64,000 bases of DNA from Bog-756 sp963730685 (GCA_963730685.1 CAVSSP010000004.1:1674001-1738000), one strand, 5' to 3'; shown: positions 42,874 to 52,183, counted from the stretch's first letter. A program made the numbers and translations. Notes: generated by a model not told the origin, from the sequence alone.

Positions 42874-43920
42874 GACCGAGTCGGGGGCGGAGTTCCGCGC
42901 CACCACCATGGCGTCACCGAAGGACAGGAACCGGTAGCCGGCGCCGAGCGCCACGGCGTACAGGTCGCGCCACTGCGGGCCGCAGAACGCTTCGACGAGC
43001 AGGAGGAGGCTGGAGCGGGGAAGATGGAAGTTGGTAACCAGCACGTCGACCACGGCGAAGGGATAGGTCCCGTGGATGAAGAGCTCGGTGCGCCCCGACA
43101 GCTGGCCCGTGGCGGCAGCGGACTCGAGGGCGCGCACGGCGGTGGTCCCGACGGCGATCACCCGGTCGGCGGCAGCACAGGCAGCCATCGTCTCGGGTGG
43201 CACCGCGTAGCGCTCCGAGTGGATGACATGGTCCCCGGGCGTGGCCGCGGTGATGGGCCGGAACGTGTCCAGCCCGATGGCGAGGTCGAGGCGGGCGATG
43301 GTGGCCCCCGCCCGTCGGCAGGCGTCGAGGACGTCGGGGGTGAAGTGGAGCCCGGCGGTCGGGGCGGCGGCTGACCCCTCGGCCACGGGTCGTTCGGCGG
43401 AGTAGACGGTCTGGTAGCGGTCGGGATCACCCAGGGGGTCATGGATGTACGGCGGGAGCGGCACGGTCCCTGTCCGCTCCACCACCGACGGGTCGACCAG
43501 TCGGACCCGTCGTCGTCCGTCGTCGGCGTCCCCGATCGCTTCTCCCACTTCGACGACAGGCGGTCGGTCGGGATGCTCGTAGAGGAGCGTGGAGGCCGGC
43601 AGCCGGCGCCCGGGACGCACCAAGGCCTCCCACATGCCCGCATCGGTGTCAGCTGCGGCGCCGACCGGTTCGAGCAGCAGCACCTCGGCACGGCCGCCGG
43701 TCGCCTTGGTCAGGGAGAGGCGGCCGCTGCGGACGCGGGTGTCGTTGACCACCAGGACGTCGCCCGGGCCGACCAGTGACGGGAGGTCGGCGACCGTGCG
43801 GTGCACGACCCCGTCGTTGCCGAGGAGCCCCGGTGCCACCAGCAGCCGGGCTGCGCTCCGGGGCTCGACCGGCGTCTGGGCGATGGCCGACTCCGGAAGT
43901 CCGTACTCATAGGCGTCCAT
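42874..43920 (-). CDS. queA: S-adenosylmethionine:tRNA ribosyltransferase-isomerase
   Basis: Transfers and isomerises the ribosyl part of SAM onto preQ1-tRNA to give epoxyqueuosine. MDAYEYGLPESAIAQTPVEPRSAARLLV, GPGDVLVVNDTRV, APTAGLHFTPDVLDAC, SERYAVPPE, VGTTAVRALES, LFIHGTYPFAVVDVLVTNFHLPRSSLLLLVEAFCG and YRFLSFGDAMVV cover the whole family. Instead of ending after GDAMVV the frame stays open through about 15 residues into tgt, and codon third positions remain G/C-rich through the junction. Start ATG 43920 is best by homology; GTG 43926 or 43974 are alternatives. Confidence 0.9.
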
Positions 43921-44097
43921 GGACACGTCGAGAGCACCGGGCGACGGTTCCGAAGGTGGGCGGTCCGATCCCACTGGCGACGTCGCTCCGACATGGCCCC
44001 CATGGTGGCAGACCCTCCCCTACCCACCGACCGGCGGACTCGCAACCGGGCCGTAGCGGGCTGTGTGGTTCCGTTCCGGACCGATAGGTGGTCGCCG

Positions 44098-44161
44098 ACT
44101 CAGAGCAGGGTGGACTCAGAGCAGGGTGGACTCAGAGCAGGGTGGGCTCAGAGCAGGGTGG
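44098..44161. repeat. Four tandem 16-bp copies at the ruvB 3' end
   Basis: ACTCAGAGCAGGGTGG occurs four times head to tail (the last copy begins with G). The ruvB stop codon lies in the copy nearest the gene, and each further copy repeats the same Leu-Leu-stop triplets outside the gene. Confidence 0.95.
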
Positions 44162-45266
44162 ACTCGACCGGGGCCAGACCGAGATGGGCCCACGCCCGGG
44201 GAGCGGCCACCCGACCCCGGGTGGTGCGCTGGAGCAGTCCCTGCTGGAGGAGGTAGGGCTCGTAGGCGTCCTCGATGGTGTCGGGCTCCTCGCCGATGCA
44301 CTGGGCCAGCGTGCTGAGCCCGACCGGTCGCCCGGCGAACCGGCGGCAGAGCACGTCGAGGATGGCCCGGTCGACCTTGTCGAGGCCCAGCTCGTCGACC
44401 CCGAACACGTTCAGCCCCTCGACGGCGGCCTCGGCAGTGATGGCCCCGCCGCCCGCACCTCGACGAAGTCCCGGACCCGACGGAGCAGCCGGTTGGCGAT
44501 GCGGGGCGTGCCCCTCGACCGCTCGGCGATCCGGCGGGCCCCGTCGTCGTCGATGGGGACGCCGAGGATGCCGGCCGACCGGAGGACGATGGTCTGCAGC
44601 TCGTCGACGTCATAGAGGTCGAGCCGGCCGACGAACCCGAACCGGTCCCGCAGGGGTCCGGCCACCAGACCTGTGCGGGTGGTGGCGCCGACCAGGGTGA
44701 AATGGGGCAGGTCGAGGCGGATGCTCCTGGCGGTCGGGCCCTTGCCGATCAGGATGTCCAGCTTGAAGTCCTCCATGGCCGGATAGAGGATCTCCTCCAC
44801 GGCGCGGTGGAGCCGGTGGATCTCGTCGATGAACAGCACGTCGCCGTCCTGCAGGTCGGTGAGGAGGGCGGCGAGGTCGCCGGCCCGAACCAGGACGGGT
44901 CCGGCCGTGATCCGCAGGCCGGCGCCCATCTCGGCGGCGACGATGCCCGGCCAGCGAGGTCTTGCCCAGTCCGGGAGGGCCGGCGAACAGCAGGTGGTCA
45001 GCGGGCTGGTGCCGCTTGAGCGCAGCCTCGATGACGATCTGGAGGTGCTCGGTCAGCTGGCCCTGGCCGACGAAATCGGCGAGCGTGCGTGGTCGCAGCC
45101 CGGCATCTTCCATCTCTTCTGCGGGCACAGCCACCGGATCGACGGGCCGGGGCGCCCCGGGCCGGCGTCGGGTCCCTCCGGAGGGGACTTCCTGGCGGCC
45201 CGTCGGGTCCGTCAGGTCCGTCGGCCGTGGATCGGACAGGACCTCGCGCCTCGCCTGGGGCGTCAT
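44148..45266 (-). CDS. ruvB: Holliday-junction branch-migration helicase RuvB, two frame breaks
   Basis: AAA+ motor of RuvABC. Pieces in three frames give LRPRTLADFVGQGQLTEHLQIVIEAAL, Walker A FAGPPGLGKTSLAG, Walker B DVLFIDEIHRLHRAVEEILYPAMEDF, sensor LVGATTRTGLVAGPLRDRFGF, arginine finger RSRGTPRIANRLLRRVRDF, and the winged helix DELGLDKVDRAILDVLCRRFAGRPVGLSTLAQCIGEE. Breaks lie near 44946 (an extra base in GCCCGG) and near 44450 (one base missing in a GC run). The ATG overlaps the ruvA stop (ATGA). Both breaks are probably sequence errors. Confidence 0.92.
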
Positions 45267-45858
45267 CGGCTGCGGGCCAGCTCGCGCAGGGCCGCCCGCA
45301 CCAGCTCCTCGACCGATGCGGCGTCGTCCATCCCGTCGAGGGCGTTACGGATCTCGTCGGGGCCATAGCCCAGCTCGGACCAGCGCCGCCCGTGCCTCGG
45401 CCCGAGCGGATCCGGTCGCCGGCGCCGACGGGCCGCTGCCCGTCCAGCGACGGGAGGTCCAGCCGGGCCTTGAGCTCCAGCAGCAGGCGGGCGGCCGTCT
45501 TCTTGCCCACGCCCGGCACCGTGCAGAGGGTGTCGACGTCCTCTTCGAGCACGGCCGTGGACAGGGCGGCCGGCGACATCGACGAGAGGATGCCGAGGGC
45601 CAGCGAGGGGCCGACGCCGTGGGCACCGAGCAGCGCTTCGAAGCACCGGCGCTCGTCGGCGTGGGCGAAGCCGTACAGCACGATGGCATCCTCGCGGACA
45701 TGGGTGTGCACATGGAGGAACACCTCGTTGCCCGTGGCCCCGAGGGTGGCCAGCAGCGAGGTCGGCACCGATGCCCGGTAGCCGACGCCGGCCACCTCGA
45801 CGATGATCTCGCCGGGTGCCGGGCGGTCGATCAGCACGCCGCGCAGGGATCCGATCAT
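45263..45858 (-). CDS. ruvA: Holliday-junction DNA-binding protein RuvA, one frame break
   Basis: Tetrameric junction-binding subunit. MIGSLRGVLIDRPAPGEIIVEVAGVGYRASVP (OB fold), FEALLGAHGVGPSLALGILSSM and LCTVPGVGKKTAARLLLELKARL (helix-hairpin-helix pair), then in another frame SELGYGPDEIRNALDGMDDAASVEELVRAALRELA, the RuvB-contacting third domain. One base is missing near 45385. Repaired length is about 198 aa. Its ATG overlaps the ruvC stop, and its own stop overlaps the ruvB start, so all three are coupled. Confidence 0.93.
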
Positions 45859-46363
45859 CGCTGCTCCCCGGTGGCCGCGGCCACGGCCCGACGCAGCGGC
45901 TGCGCCGTGAGATGGCACGCCGCCAGTGCCAGGGCGTCGGCCACGTCCGGTGGCCGAGGGGCCTCGGCCAGACCGAGGACCGACGCCACCATCCGCTGCA
46001 CCTGCTCCTTGGTGGCGCCCCCGTAGCCGACGAGGGCCTGCTTGACCTCGTTCGAGGTGTACTGGGCCACCTCGCACCCGGCCTCGGCCGCCACGACCAG
46101 GGCGATGCCGGCGGCCTGGCCGGTGGCCATGGCCGTTCGGGCGTTGACCTGGAAGAACACCCGCTCGACCACGACGGCATCCGGTTTGAACTCGGCCACC
46201 AGGGCCCGCAACTCGACCAGCAGGGTGTGGAGGCGGTCCGGCAGCGGCAACGTCGGCTCCGTGGAGACGACCCCCCGGCCACCGCCGCCAGCCCGCCGTC
46301 TCGACGGGTGACGACGCCGTAGCCGCATCGGGACAGGCCGGGGTCGACCCCCAGGACGAACAT
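45855..46363 (-). CDS. ruvC: Holliday-junction resolvase RuvC, one frame break
   Basis: RNase-H-fold nuclease. FVLGVDPGLSRCGYG with the first catalytic Asp is read from ATG 46363; the rest (LPDRLHTLLVELRALVAEFKPDAVVVERVFFQVNARTAMATGQ with the Glu; EVKQALVGYGGATKEQVQRMV; PPDVADALALAACHL with the last Asp) is one frame away. One G is missing from a G run at 46271-46276; with it the join reads GGVVSTEP. Repaired length about 169 aa. TAGCAT lies 7 nt before the ATG, so the ruvCAB unit likely starts with a leaderless transcript. Confidence 0.93.
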
Positions 46364-46370
46364 GCGTTCG

Positions 46371-46376
46371 ATGCTA
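46371..46376 (-). promoter_or_regulatory. -10 element of ruvC (leaderless)
   Basis: TAGCAT on the minus strand, 7 nt before the ruvC ATG, in the 63-bp gap after yebC. Confidence 0.45.
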
Positions 46377-46426
46377 CCCCGCTCCGCCGACGAGGTGAGG
46401 GATGATCCAGCGTCGCCGACGTCCGG

Positions 46427-47176
46427 TCATCCCTCGTAGGAGGCCATCACCGCGTCGGGGATGTCGAAATTGGCGTAGACGTTCTGCACGTCGTCGTGGT
46501 CGTCGAGTGCCTCGATCAAGCCGGAGCACCTTCTTCGCCTCCGACTCCGTGGCCACCTCGACCGTGGTGGTCGGGACCATGGTGAGCTCGGAAGGCCCGG
46601 GCTCGAGGCCGGCCTCCTCGAGGGCGGCGTGGACCGCCGTCAGCTCCGAGGGGCCGCTCGTCACCAGCCACCGCTCACCATCATCGGCGAGGTCCTCGGC
46701 GCCTGCCTCCATGACCACCTCGAGCACCCGGTCCTCATCGAAGGTGCGGGGCACGGCGATGATCCCTTTGCGCTCGAACTGCCAACTGACCGCCCCGGGC
46801 TCCGCCATGGATCCGCCGTTCTTGCTGAAGACGTTCCGGATCTCCGCCCCGGTGCGGTTCCGGTTGTCGGACAGGCACTCCACCATCACCGCCACGCCGT
46901 CGGGGGCGTACCCCTCGTAGGAGATCGACTCGTAGCGGACGCCCTCGAGCTCCCCGAGCCCCGCTTGATGGCGCGTTCGATGGTGTCGATGGGCACCGAC
47001 GCGTCCCTGGCCTTGGTGTACATGGTGCGGAGGCTGGCGTTGGCCGTCATGTCGCTGCCCCCCTCGCGGGCGGCCACCTCGACCTGGCGGATGATCTTGG
47101 CGAACACCTTGGCCCGGGCGGCGTCCTTCGCCCCCTTTTGGTGCTTGGTGGTCGCCCACTTGGAGTGTCCGGACAT
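46427..47176 (-). CDS. yebC: YebC/PmpR-family protein, two frame breaks
   Basis: Conserved protein family (YebC/PmpR; described as transcription regulators and, more recently, as aiding translation of proline stretches). MSGHSKWATTKHQKGAKDAARAKVFAKIIRQVEVAAREGG is intact; after IKRGSG the frame shifts (a G missing near 46950) to LEGVRYESISYEGYAPDGVAVMVECLSDNRNRT; a second shift (extra T near 46522) precedes the end, which repaired reads LDDHDDVQNVYANFDIPDAV and stops at 46427. Repaired length 249 aa. An AGAGGAGAAG Shine-Dalgarno lies before the ATG, inside the pdxT end. Confidence 0.92.
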
Positions 47177-47179
47177 CGA

Positions 47180-47830
47180 CTAACGCTTCTCCTCTTTGGT
47201 CATCTCCACGAACAGCTGATGCAGCCTACGGTCACCGGTGAGCTCGGGGTGGAACGACGTGACCAGCACCGGGCCCTGGCGGCACACCACCGGCGGTTGT
47301 GCCGCCGGGATCCCGCCGACGCCGGGTGAGCGGCCGGGGGCGCGGGGCCGCCGGCGCCCGGCCGGGCAGGGTGGCCAGCACCTCGACCGCCGGATCCGGC
47401 CCGCTCGACGACCGGGGCGCGGATGAACACGGCGTGGACCGGCCCACCTCGAGGAGGTCGACAGTCGAGGTCGCACTCGAACGAGGAGCGCTGGCGTCCG
47501 TAGCCGTTGCGGCGAACGGTGAGGTCGATCACCCCGAACCGCCGCTGGTCCGGCCGGCCGTCGAGCACCTCTCCGGCCAGCATGATCATCCCCGCGCAGG
47601 TCCCGAACACCGGCAGGCCCCGGGCCAGGGCGTCGGCCAGGGGGTCGAACAGCTCCGGACGACTCCATGAGCAGGGACAGGGTGGTCGACTCGCCGCCGG
47701 GGATGATCAGGCCGTCCAGCCCGGACAGGTCGTCGGGCCGACGCACCAGGACCGCCGGCTCGCCCAGGGCGGCCAGCGCGGCGACGTGCTCACGCACGTC
47801 ACCCTGGAGGGCCAGCACCCCGATGCTCAT
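47180..47830 (-). CDS. pdxT: Pyridoxal 5'-phosphate synthase glutaminase subunit PdxT, several frame breaks
   Basis: Class-I glutaminase that feeds ammonia to PdxS. IGVLALQGDVREHVAALAALG, LIIPGGESTTLSLLM, then in another frame VFGTCAGMIMLAGEVLDGRPDQRRFGVIDLTVRRNGYGRQRSSFE with the nucleophile Cys, HAVFIRAPVVERAG, and back in the first frame VLVTSFHPELTGDRRLHQLF with the His-Glu pair. At least three single-base breaks lie between about 47290 and 47665, mostly in GC runs. All catalytic parts are present, so sequence errors are more likely than decay. pdxS lies 36 bp upstream and yebC directly downstream. Confidence 0.9.
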   Translation of the reverse strand: MSIGVLALQGDVREHVAALAALGEPAVLVRRPDDLSGLDGLIIPGGESTTLSLLMESSGAVRPPGRRPGPGPAGVRDLRGDDHAGRRGARRPAGPAAVRGDRPHRSPQRLRTPALLVRVRPRLSTSSRWAGPRRVHPRPGRRAGRIRRSRCWPPCPAGRRRPRAPGRSPGVGGIPAAQPPVVCRQGPVLVTSFHPELTGDRRLHQLFVEMTKEEKR

Positions 47831-47866
47831 CGGTCGGTCCCGCGCTGCGGCCGTCCGGCCCGCCGG

Positions 47867-48779
47867 TCACCAACCACGCTCTGCCAGATGGACGCCGAGG
47901 GAGCCGATCTCCTGACCGGCCATGGCGCCACCCAGCCCGGTCGACACCTTGGCCACCAGGTCGGCGTCGGTGAAGTGGGCGGTGGCCTCCACGACGGCGC
48001 GGGCCATCCGGGCGGGATTGTCGCTCTTGAAGATACCCGAGCCCACGAAGACCGCCTCGGCGCCGAGCTGCATGACCAGGGAGGCGTCGGCCGGGGTGGC
48101 GATGCCGCCGGCGCAGAAGAGCGGGACGGGAAGGCGGCCGGTGGACGGCGATCTCCTGGACCAGGCCGATGGGGGCGGCCAGCTCCTTGGCCCAGCGGTA
48201 CTGCTCGGCCGAGTCGGCCTGGGTGATCCGACCGATGTCGCCGAGGATGGAGCGGAGGTGGCGTACCGCCTCGACGATATTGCCGGTGCCCGCCTCCCCC
48301 TTGGAGCGGATCATGGCCGCACCCTCGGAGATCCGGCGCAACGCCTCGCCGAGGTTGGTGGCGCCGCACACGAAAGGGACGTCGAAGTTCCACTTGTCGA
48401 TGTGGTGCGCCTCGTCGGCCGGGGTCAGCACCTCGCTCTCGTCGATGTAGTCCACGCCCAACGCGTCGAGCACCTGGGCCTCGGCGAAGTGGCCGATGCG
48501 GGCCTTGGCCATCACGGGAACGGTGACCGCGGCCTTGATCCCCTCGATCATGGCGGGATCGCTCATCCGCGCCACGCCGCCATCCCGCCGGATATCGGCA
48601 GGCACCCGCTCGAGGGCCATGACGGCGACGGCGCCTGCGTCCTCGGCCACCTTGGCCTGCTCGGCATCGACGACGTCCATGATGACCCCGCCCCGCAACA
48701 TCTCGGCCAGGCCGCGCTTGACGGTGAAGGTCCCGGTGGGACGGTCGCTGGCGGCGTGGTCAGTCACGGTTTCGGCCAT
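47867..48779 (-). CDS. pdxS: Pyridoxal 5'-phosphate synthase subunit PdxS, one frame break
   Basis: Makes PLP from ribose 5-phosphate, glyceraldehyde 3-phosphate and ammonia. TVKRGLAEMLRGGVIMDVVDAEQAKVAEDAGAVAVMALERVPAD, VMAKARIGHFAEAQVL with an active-site Lys, YIDESEVLTPADE and FVCGATNLGEALRRISEGAAMIR are in one frame; after VQEIAVH an extra C near 48140 shifts it, and the end (MQLGAEAVFVGSGIFKS...VAKVSTGLGGAMAGQEI) is in the next. Repaired length 303 aa. TAGAAT stands 6 nt before the ATG, a clear leaderless promoter. Confidence 0.94.
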
Positions 48780-48785
48780 GGAGCC

Positions 48786-48791
48786 ATTCTA
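48786..48791 (-). promoter_or_regulatory. -10 element of pdxS (leaderless)
   Basis: TAGAAT on the minus strand followed by 6 nt and the ATG at 48779; the closest match to the TANNNT consensus in the window. Confidence 0.55.
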
Positions 48792-48882
48792 CCCGGGGCC
48801 ACCGTGTCCACTGCCGGGGCCCGGGCGCGCCACCGGCCGCCCCCGTGGGAGCGGCCGGTGGCCACATCAGGCGGACGGTAAC

Positions 48883-49464
48883 TCAGTCGGCGCGGCGCAC
48901 GGCCTCGAGCTCGATCTGGATGTCGACCTTCTTCGCCACGACGAGGCCGCCGGCCTCCATGACGGCACCGAATGCCACCCCGAAGTCCTCACGGTTGATG
49001 GTCGTCGAGGCGCTGAAGCCGACCCGGTGGTTGCCGTAGGGGTCCTTGACCACACCTTCGAGGGTCACGTCCAGGGTCACCGGCTTGGTGACTCCCCGGA
49101 TGGTCAGGTCACCGTCAACCTTGAAGTCGGCACCATCGGGCTTGATCGAGGTGCTTTCGAACGTCCAAGTCGGATGGTTCTCCACATCGAAGAAGTCGTT
49201 GGTCTTCAGGTGGCCGTCCCGGTTCTCGTCCCTGGTGTCGACGCTGGTGGCGTCGATGGTGACGCTGGCCTTCGAGTCGGCAGGATCCTCGGCCAGGACA
49301 AGTGTGCCTGAGAACGTGCTGAAGCGGCCCCGTACCTTGGAGACCGCCATGTGACGCACGGCGAATCCGAGCTCGGTGTGCGATGGATCGATGTCGTAGG
49401 TCCCGACGGCGGGATACTCGACTCCGTCGACTGTTCTGCTGGTGACTTCTGCTTCTGGGGACAT
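48883..49464 (-). CDS. YceI-family lipid-binding protein
   Basis: 193-aa lipocalin-like beta-barrel protein of the YceI family, members of which bind long polyisoprenoids. GTYDIDPSHTELGFAVRHMAVSKVRGRFSTFSGTLVLAEDP, SIDTRDENRDGHLKTNDFFDVENHPTWTFEST and GDLTIRGVTKPVTLDV are typical. There is no signal peptide, so it is probably cytosolic, unlike E. coli YceI. ATG at 49464 has AAGGAG 6 nt upstream. It diverges from the MarR gene across two TTG-N6-CAA sites, so MarR control is likely. Confidence 0.92.
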   Translation of the reverse strand: MSPEAEVTSRTVDGVEYPAVGTYDIDPSHTELGFAVRHMAVSKVRGRFSTFSGTLVLAEDPADSKASVTIDATSVDTRDENRDGHLKTNDFFDVENHPTWTFESTSIKPDGADFKVDGDLTIRGVTKPVTLDVTLEGVVKDPYGNHRVGFSASTTINREDFGVAFGAVMEAGGLVVAKKVDIQIELEAVRRAD

Positions 49465-49546
49465 GGCTGCTCCTTGGGTTGGGATCGGGACTGCTTCGGC
49501 TCGAGGTCCCCGATGGACCGCACCTCTCGGGACCTTCGGTGAATCC

Positions 49547-49585
49547 TTGCTTACGCAAATATACCACATGTATTTGTGGGCGCAA
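49547..49585. promoter_or_regulatory. Divergent yceI/marR control region with two dyad sites
   Basis: TTGCTTACGCAA (49547-49558) and TTGTGGGCGCAA (49574-49585) are two TTG-N6-CAA dyads 27 bp apart. On the minus strand TTGCGC (49580-49585) and TATATT (49558-49563), 16 bp apart, make a good yceI promoter that both dyads overlap. For marR a TACACT hexamer is at 49604-49609. Binding by the MarR protein is inference. Confidence 0.6.
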
Positions 49586-49616
49586 GTAATGCCGGGAACC
49601 TTGTACACTGTTCCCC

Positions 49617-50122
49617 ATGGGACAGCTGTCGAACATCGAGGAAGAGAGGCTGACGACCGTGGGCCTGCTCATGGAGTCTGCGGCCGGGCTGCGACGGGAG
49701 TTCCAGCGACGAATGGAGGCGGAGAACTCGTTGTCCACCAGTCGTTCGACGTGCTGATCCGCCTGGCCCGAAGCCCGGGGTCGGAGCTGCGGATGAGCGA
49801 GCTCGCCGCCCAGACATCACTGACCCCGAGCGGCCTGACCCGGTCCATGGATCGTCTGGTGGAGCAGGGCCTGGTTGCCCGCCGGGTGTGCCCGGAGGAC
49901 CGCCGGGGCGCCTTCGCCGTCCTGACCCCGGCCGGCCGGGCGCTGATGGACCGGGCCATACCCGACCACGTCGCCCACATCGACGAGGTGCTGAGCAGCC
50001 TCTTCACCTCCGAGGAGGAGGCGACCTTGGCCGCGCTGCTCCGCCGGCTGCGGGACCACCTCTACGACGCCGGCACCGAGTGGGGCCTGGCCGGCGACGA
50101 TGTGTGCCTGGAAGCCGACTGA
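49617..50122 (+). CDS. MarR-family regulator, one frame break
   Basis: Winged-helix regulator. The ATG at 49617 begins MGQLSNIEEERLTTVGLLMESAAGLRREFQRRMEAEN; after one base missing near 49725 the frame continues HQSFDVLIRLARSPGSELRMSELAAQTSLTPSGLTRSMDRLVEQGLVARRVCPEDRRGAFAVLTPAGRALM, the wing and recognition helix of MarR proteins. Repaired length about 168 aa. As read, the first frame stops at codon 51. It faces yceI across the dyad sites. The ligand is unknown. Confidence 0.85.
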
Positions 50123-50515
50123 GCTATCCGGGGGGCGGCCCGCCCTTCGGAGCGACGGTGGGCGGGGCATGGTCCTGTTTGTTCCCATAGCGGAGCACGG
50201 CGCTGGTCGGCACCGACAGGCGGTCTGGCGCCACCGAACCTGAGCGCTTCGGTGACCGGCTCAATGCCGGCGGGAGCGTGAGGACGGATTCGGACGGGCA
50301 TTACCTTTCCCCGTAACGTCGCCGCCGGTCGGCCGGTGGCGCGACGGCCGGAAGGCTTGACCTGTTTTGGGTGTCCGATGACCTTTTGGCCCATGACCTC
50401 GGGGGTGCACCGACGGTGGGGGCCGACGCCGAGCCTCATGGCGCGCCTCATCGCCCGCGGCTGACGCGGGGGTCGGTGAGGGCGCGGTGCTCCGGGCCGT
50501 CAGGCGGGCACGGGT
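50123..50515. other. 393-bp interval without a credible gene
   Basis: Lies between the converging marR and HNH genes. It holds a GC hairpin just after marR (50139-50166) and a patch with ATTACC and CCGTAACG near 50300. No ORF in it has convincing codon usage, and no tRNA or known riboswitch fold was recognised. Confidence 0.5.
50139..50166 (+). terminator. Hairpin after marR
   Basis: CCCGCCC (50139-50145) pairs with GGGCGGG (50160-50166) around a 14-nt loop, 16 bp after the marR stop; no T tract. Confidence 0.5.
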
Positions 50516-51945
50516 TCAGAAGGGATCGTCCGGATCGGGTGGCCGACCCCGGGCCGGCGGTGCCCACCGCCATTTGCCCGGTCCCCCGGTGAGGGTGAAC
50601 CCCTGATGGGTGCGCAGGTAGTGGTGGTGGCCGCAGAGCCGGGCGGTGTTCTCGAGGCTGGCCGGTCCCCCCTCGGCGAAGGCGACGCCCCAGTGGTCGA
50701 TCTCGAGGCCTTGGGTGACGTCACAGCCGGGGATCACACAGCTCCGGTCCCGCTCCACCAGGGCGGTCCGCAGGGCACTGGGGATGGAGCGTCCCAGATG
50801 GCACACGGTCGTCACGTCCACCCCGTTGGTGATGACCAACCGGGTGACGGCGTCCCCCATCAGCTCCCGGGCCGACTCGACGGAGACCGGGCCCACCCCG
50901 GGGATCTCGCACACCCCACCGGGTCCGACCGATCCCCGGCGCAGGGCGTCGAGGTCGACCCGGAGGAGGACCTGGGCCCTCGGTCCGGGGTCGTCCCTGT
51001 CCCCGGTGTCGCTGTCTCCGGGCGTCGCGGTGAGTCCCCGGTGAGTGCGGTGAGGTCGGTGAGGTCGGGGTCCCCGGGCTGGACGGTGCCCGGGCCCGGG
51101 GCCCTCGGCGGGGTGGCCCCGGTCCGGACCGGTGATCCGCCCCGCCGGCCGGTGACCAGGCCCACCAGGGCGTCGGCCCGGTAGGCGTCGGAGGACTCGT
51201 GGCGCCCCTCGCGCCGGGCCTCCTCGAACAACGCGTCGGTCCGGGCGTTGAGGGAGGCCAGCAGGGAGGCACCGGCATCGGGGGCGAGCCGGGCATCGAG
51301 GCAGAAGGCCCCGTCCTGGTCGGTCCAGGTCCGACAGTGGCGCTCGTCATGGAGGCGCCGGCGGTGGGCGGCGGCGTCCTCGGCCGACCGGCCCTGGGCC
51401 TTGGCCCGCAGGCAGCGGTCCCGCAGCTGGTGGAAGGTCTCGTGGGTGGCCGCCTCCACCAGCTCGTCCTCACTGCCCGGGTTGACCCGGGCGGCGTCGG
51501 CCACCAGCCGGGCCGCCTTGCCGGACAGCTTGCCCTTGCGGGCCGCCTCGTCGATGGCGGGGTGGTCGGCCAACGACTCCCCGAGCTTCAGGACCCCGGT
51601 CGAGTCCCCCAAGGAGTCACCGGTCATGTCCGACAGCCAGTGGGCCGGGGTGGGATGGCCGCCGGCCTCGGGCTGGCGGCACTCGGTGGCCCGGACCCCG
51701 GCCAGGGACTTGCCGATGGACGCCACCCGCTCGATCCGGGTGAATGAAGACACCAGGGCGGCGGCGTCAACACCGTCGTAGCGGGCGGGGTCGAATTCGG
51801 CCACGAACTGCAGGACGGTGGCGGCGGCGGACAGGAACCTGGCCACGCTGACTCCGCCGTCGCCCTCGGGACGGGCAACACCGGCACCGGCCATGCCAGC
51901 TCCCGCCGGGTCCGCCACTGGCTTCGCATCGACCGTCGATGTCAT
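50516..51945 (-). CDS. DUF222 protein with HNH endonuclease domain, one frame break
   Basis: Typical actinobacterial DUF222-HNH protein, about 476 aa when repaired. DUF222 part: RYDGVDAAALVSSFTRIERVASIGKSLAGVRATE, GKLSGKAARLVADAARVNPGSEDELVEAA; a Pro/Thr-rich linker; then in another frame ALVERDRSCVIPGCDVTQGLEIDHWGVAFAEGGPASLENTARLCGHHHYLRTHQGF, the HNH with its C-x4-C and HH zinc ligands. The break is near 51040 in a GTGAGTCCCCGGTGAG direct repeat. The function of this very common family is not established; it is not evidence of an intron or IS. ATG start at 51945. Confidence 0.87.
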
Positions 51946-52025
51946 GGACCAGAGTTCAGCAGGGGGGTGTGACGTTCGTCAGCACCATGAAGCGCGCCGT
52001 CGTCCGTCCGGTCTACCAGACCTGC

Positions 52026-52168
52026 TCAGCAGCCAATTCCTGAGGGCTGAGCGCCGAGTTGACAGAGCGACGAGCGGCGCTCAGGGCGATGGGCGATGGG
52101 TCAGCAGCCAATTCCTGAGGGCTGAGCGCCGAGTTGACAGAGCGACGAGCGGCGCTCAGGGCGATGGG
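52026..52168. repeat. 75-bp tandem duplication with an internal inverted repeat
   Basis: A 68-bp unit occurs at 52026-52093 and 52101-52168 without a mismatch. In each copy CTGAGCGCCG and CGGCGCTCAG form a 10-bp stem with an 18-nt loop. It lies between the M48 gene end and the HNH gene start, so it could end M48 transcription. Confidence 0.95.
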
Positions 52169-52183
52169 TCAGGGGTCAGGGGG

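Noticed and set aside
44148..48779. Decay of ruvABC, yebC, pdxT and pdxS as real pseudogenes
   Set aside because: All catalytic motifs are kept, the breaks are single bases often in G/C runs, and overlapping start-stop signals between the genes are intact; sequence error is the simpler reading.
50516..51945. HNH gene as part of a mobile element or homing endonuclease
   Set aside because: DUF222-HNH proteins are common chromosomal genes in actinobacteria; no terminal repeats, target duplication or intron structure is visible.
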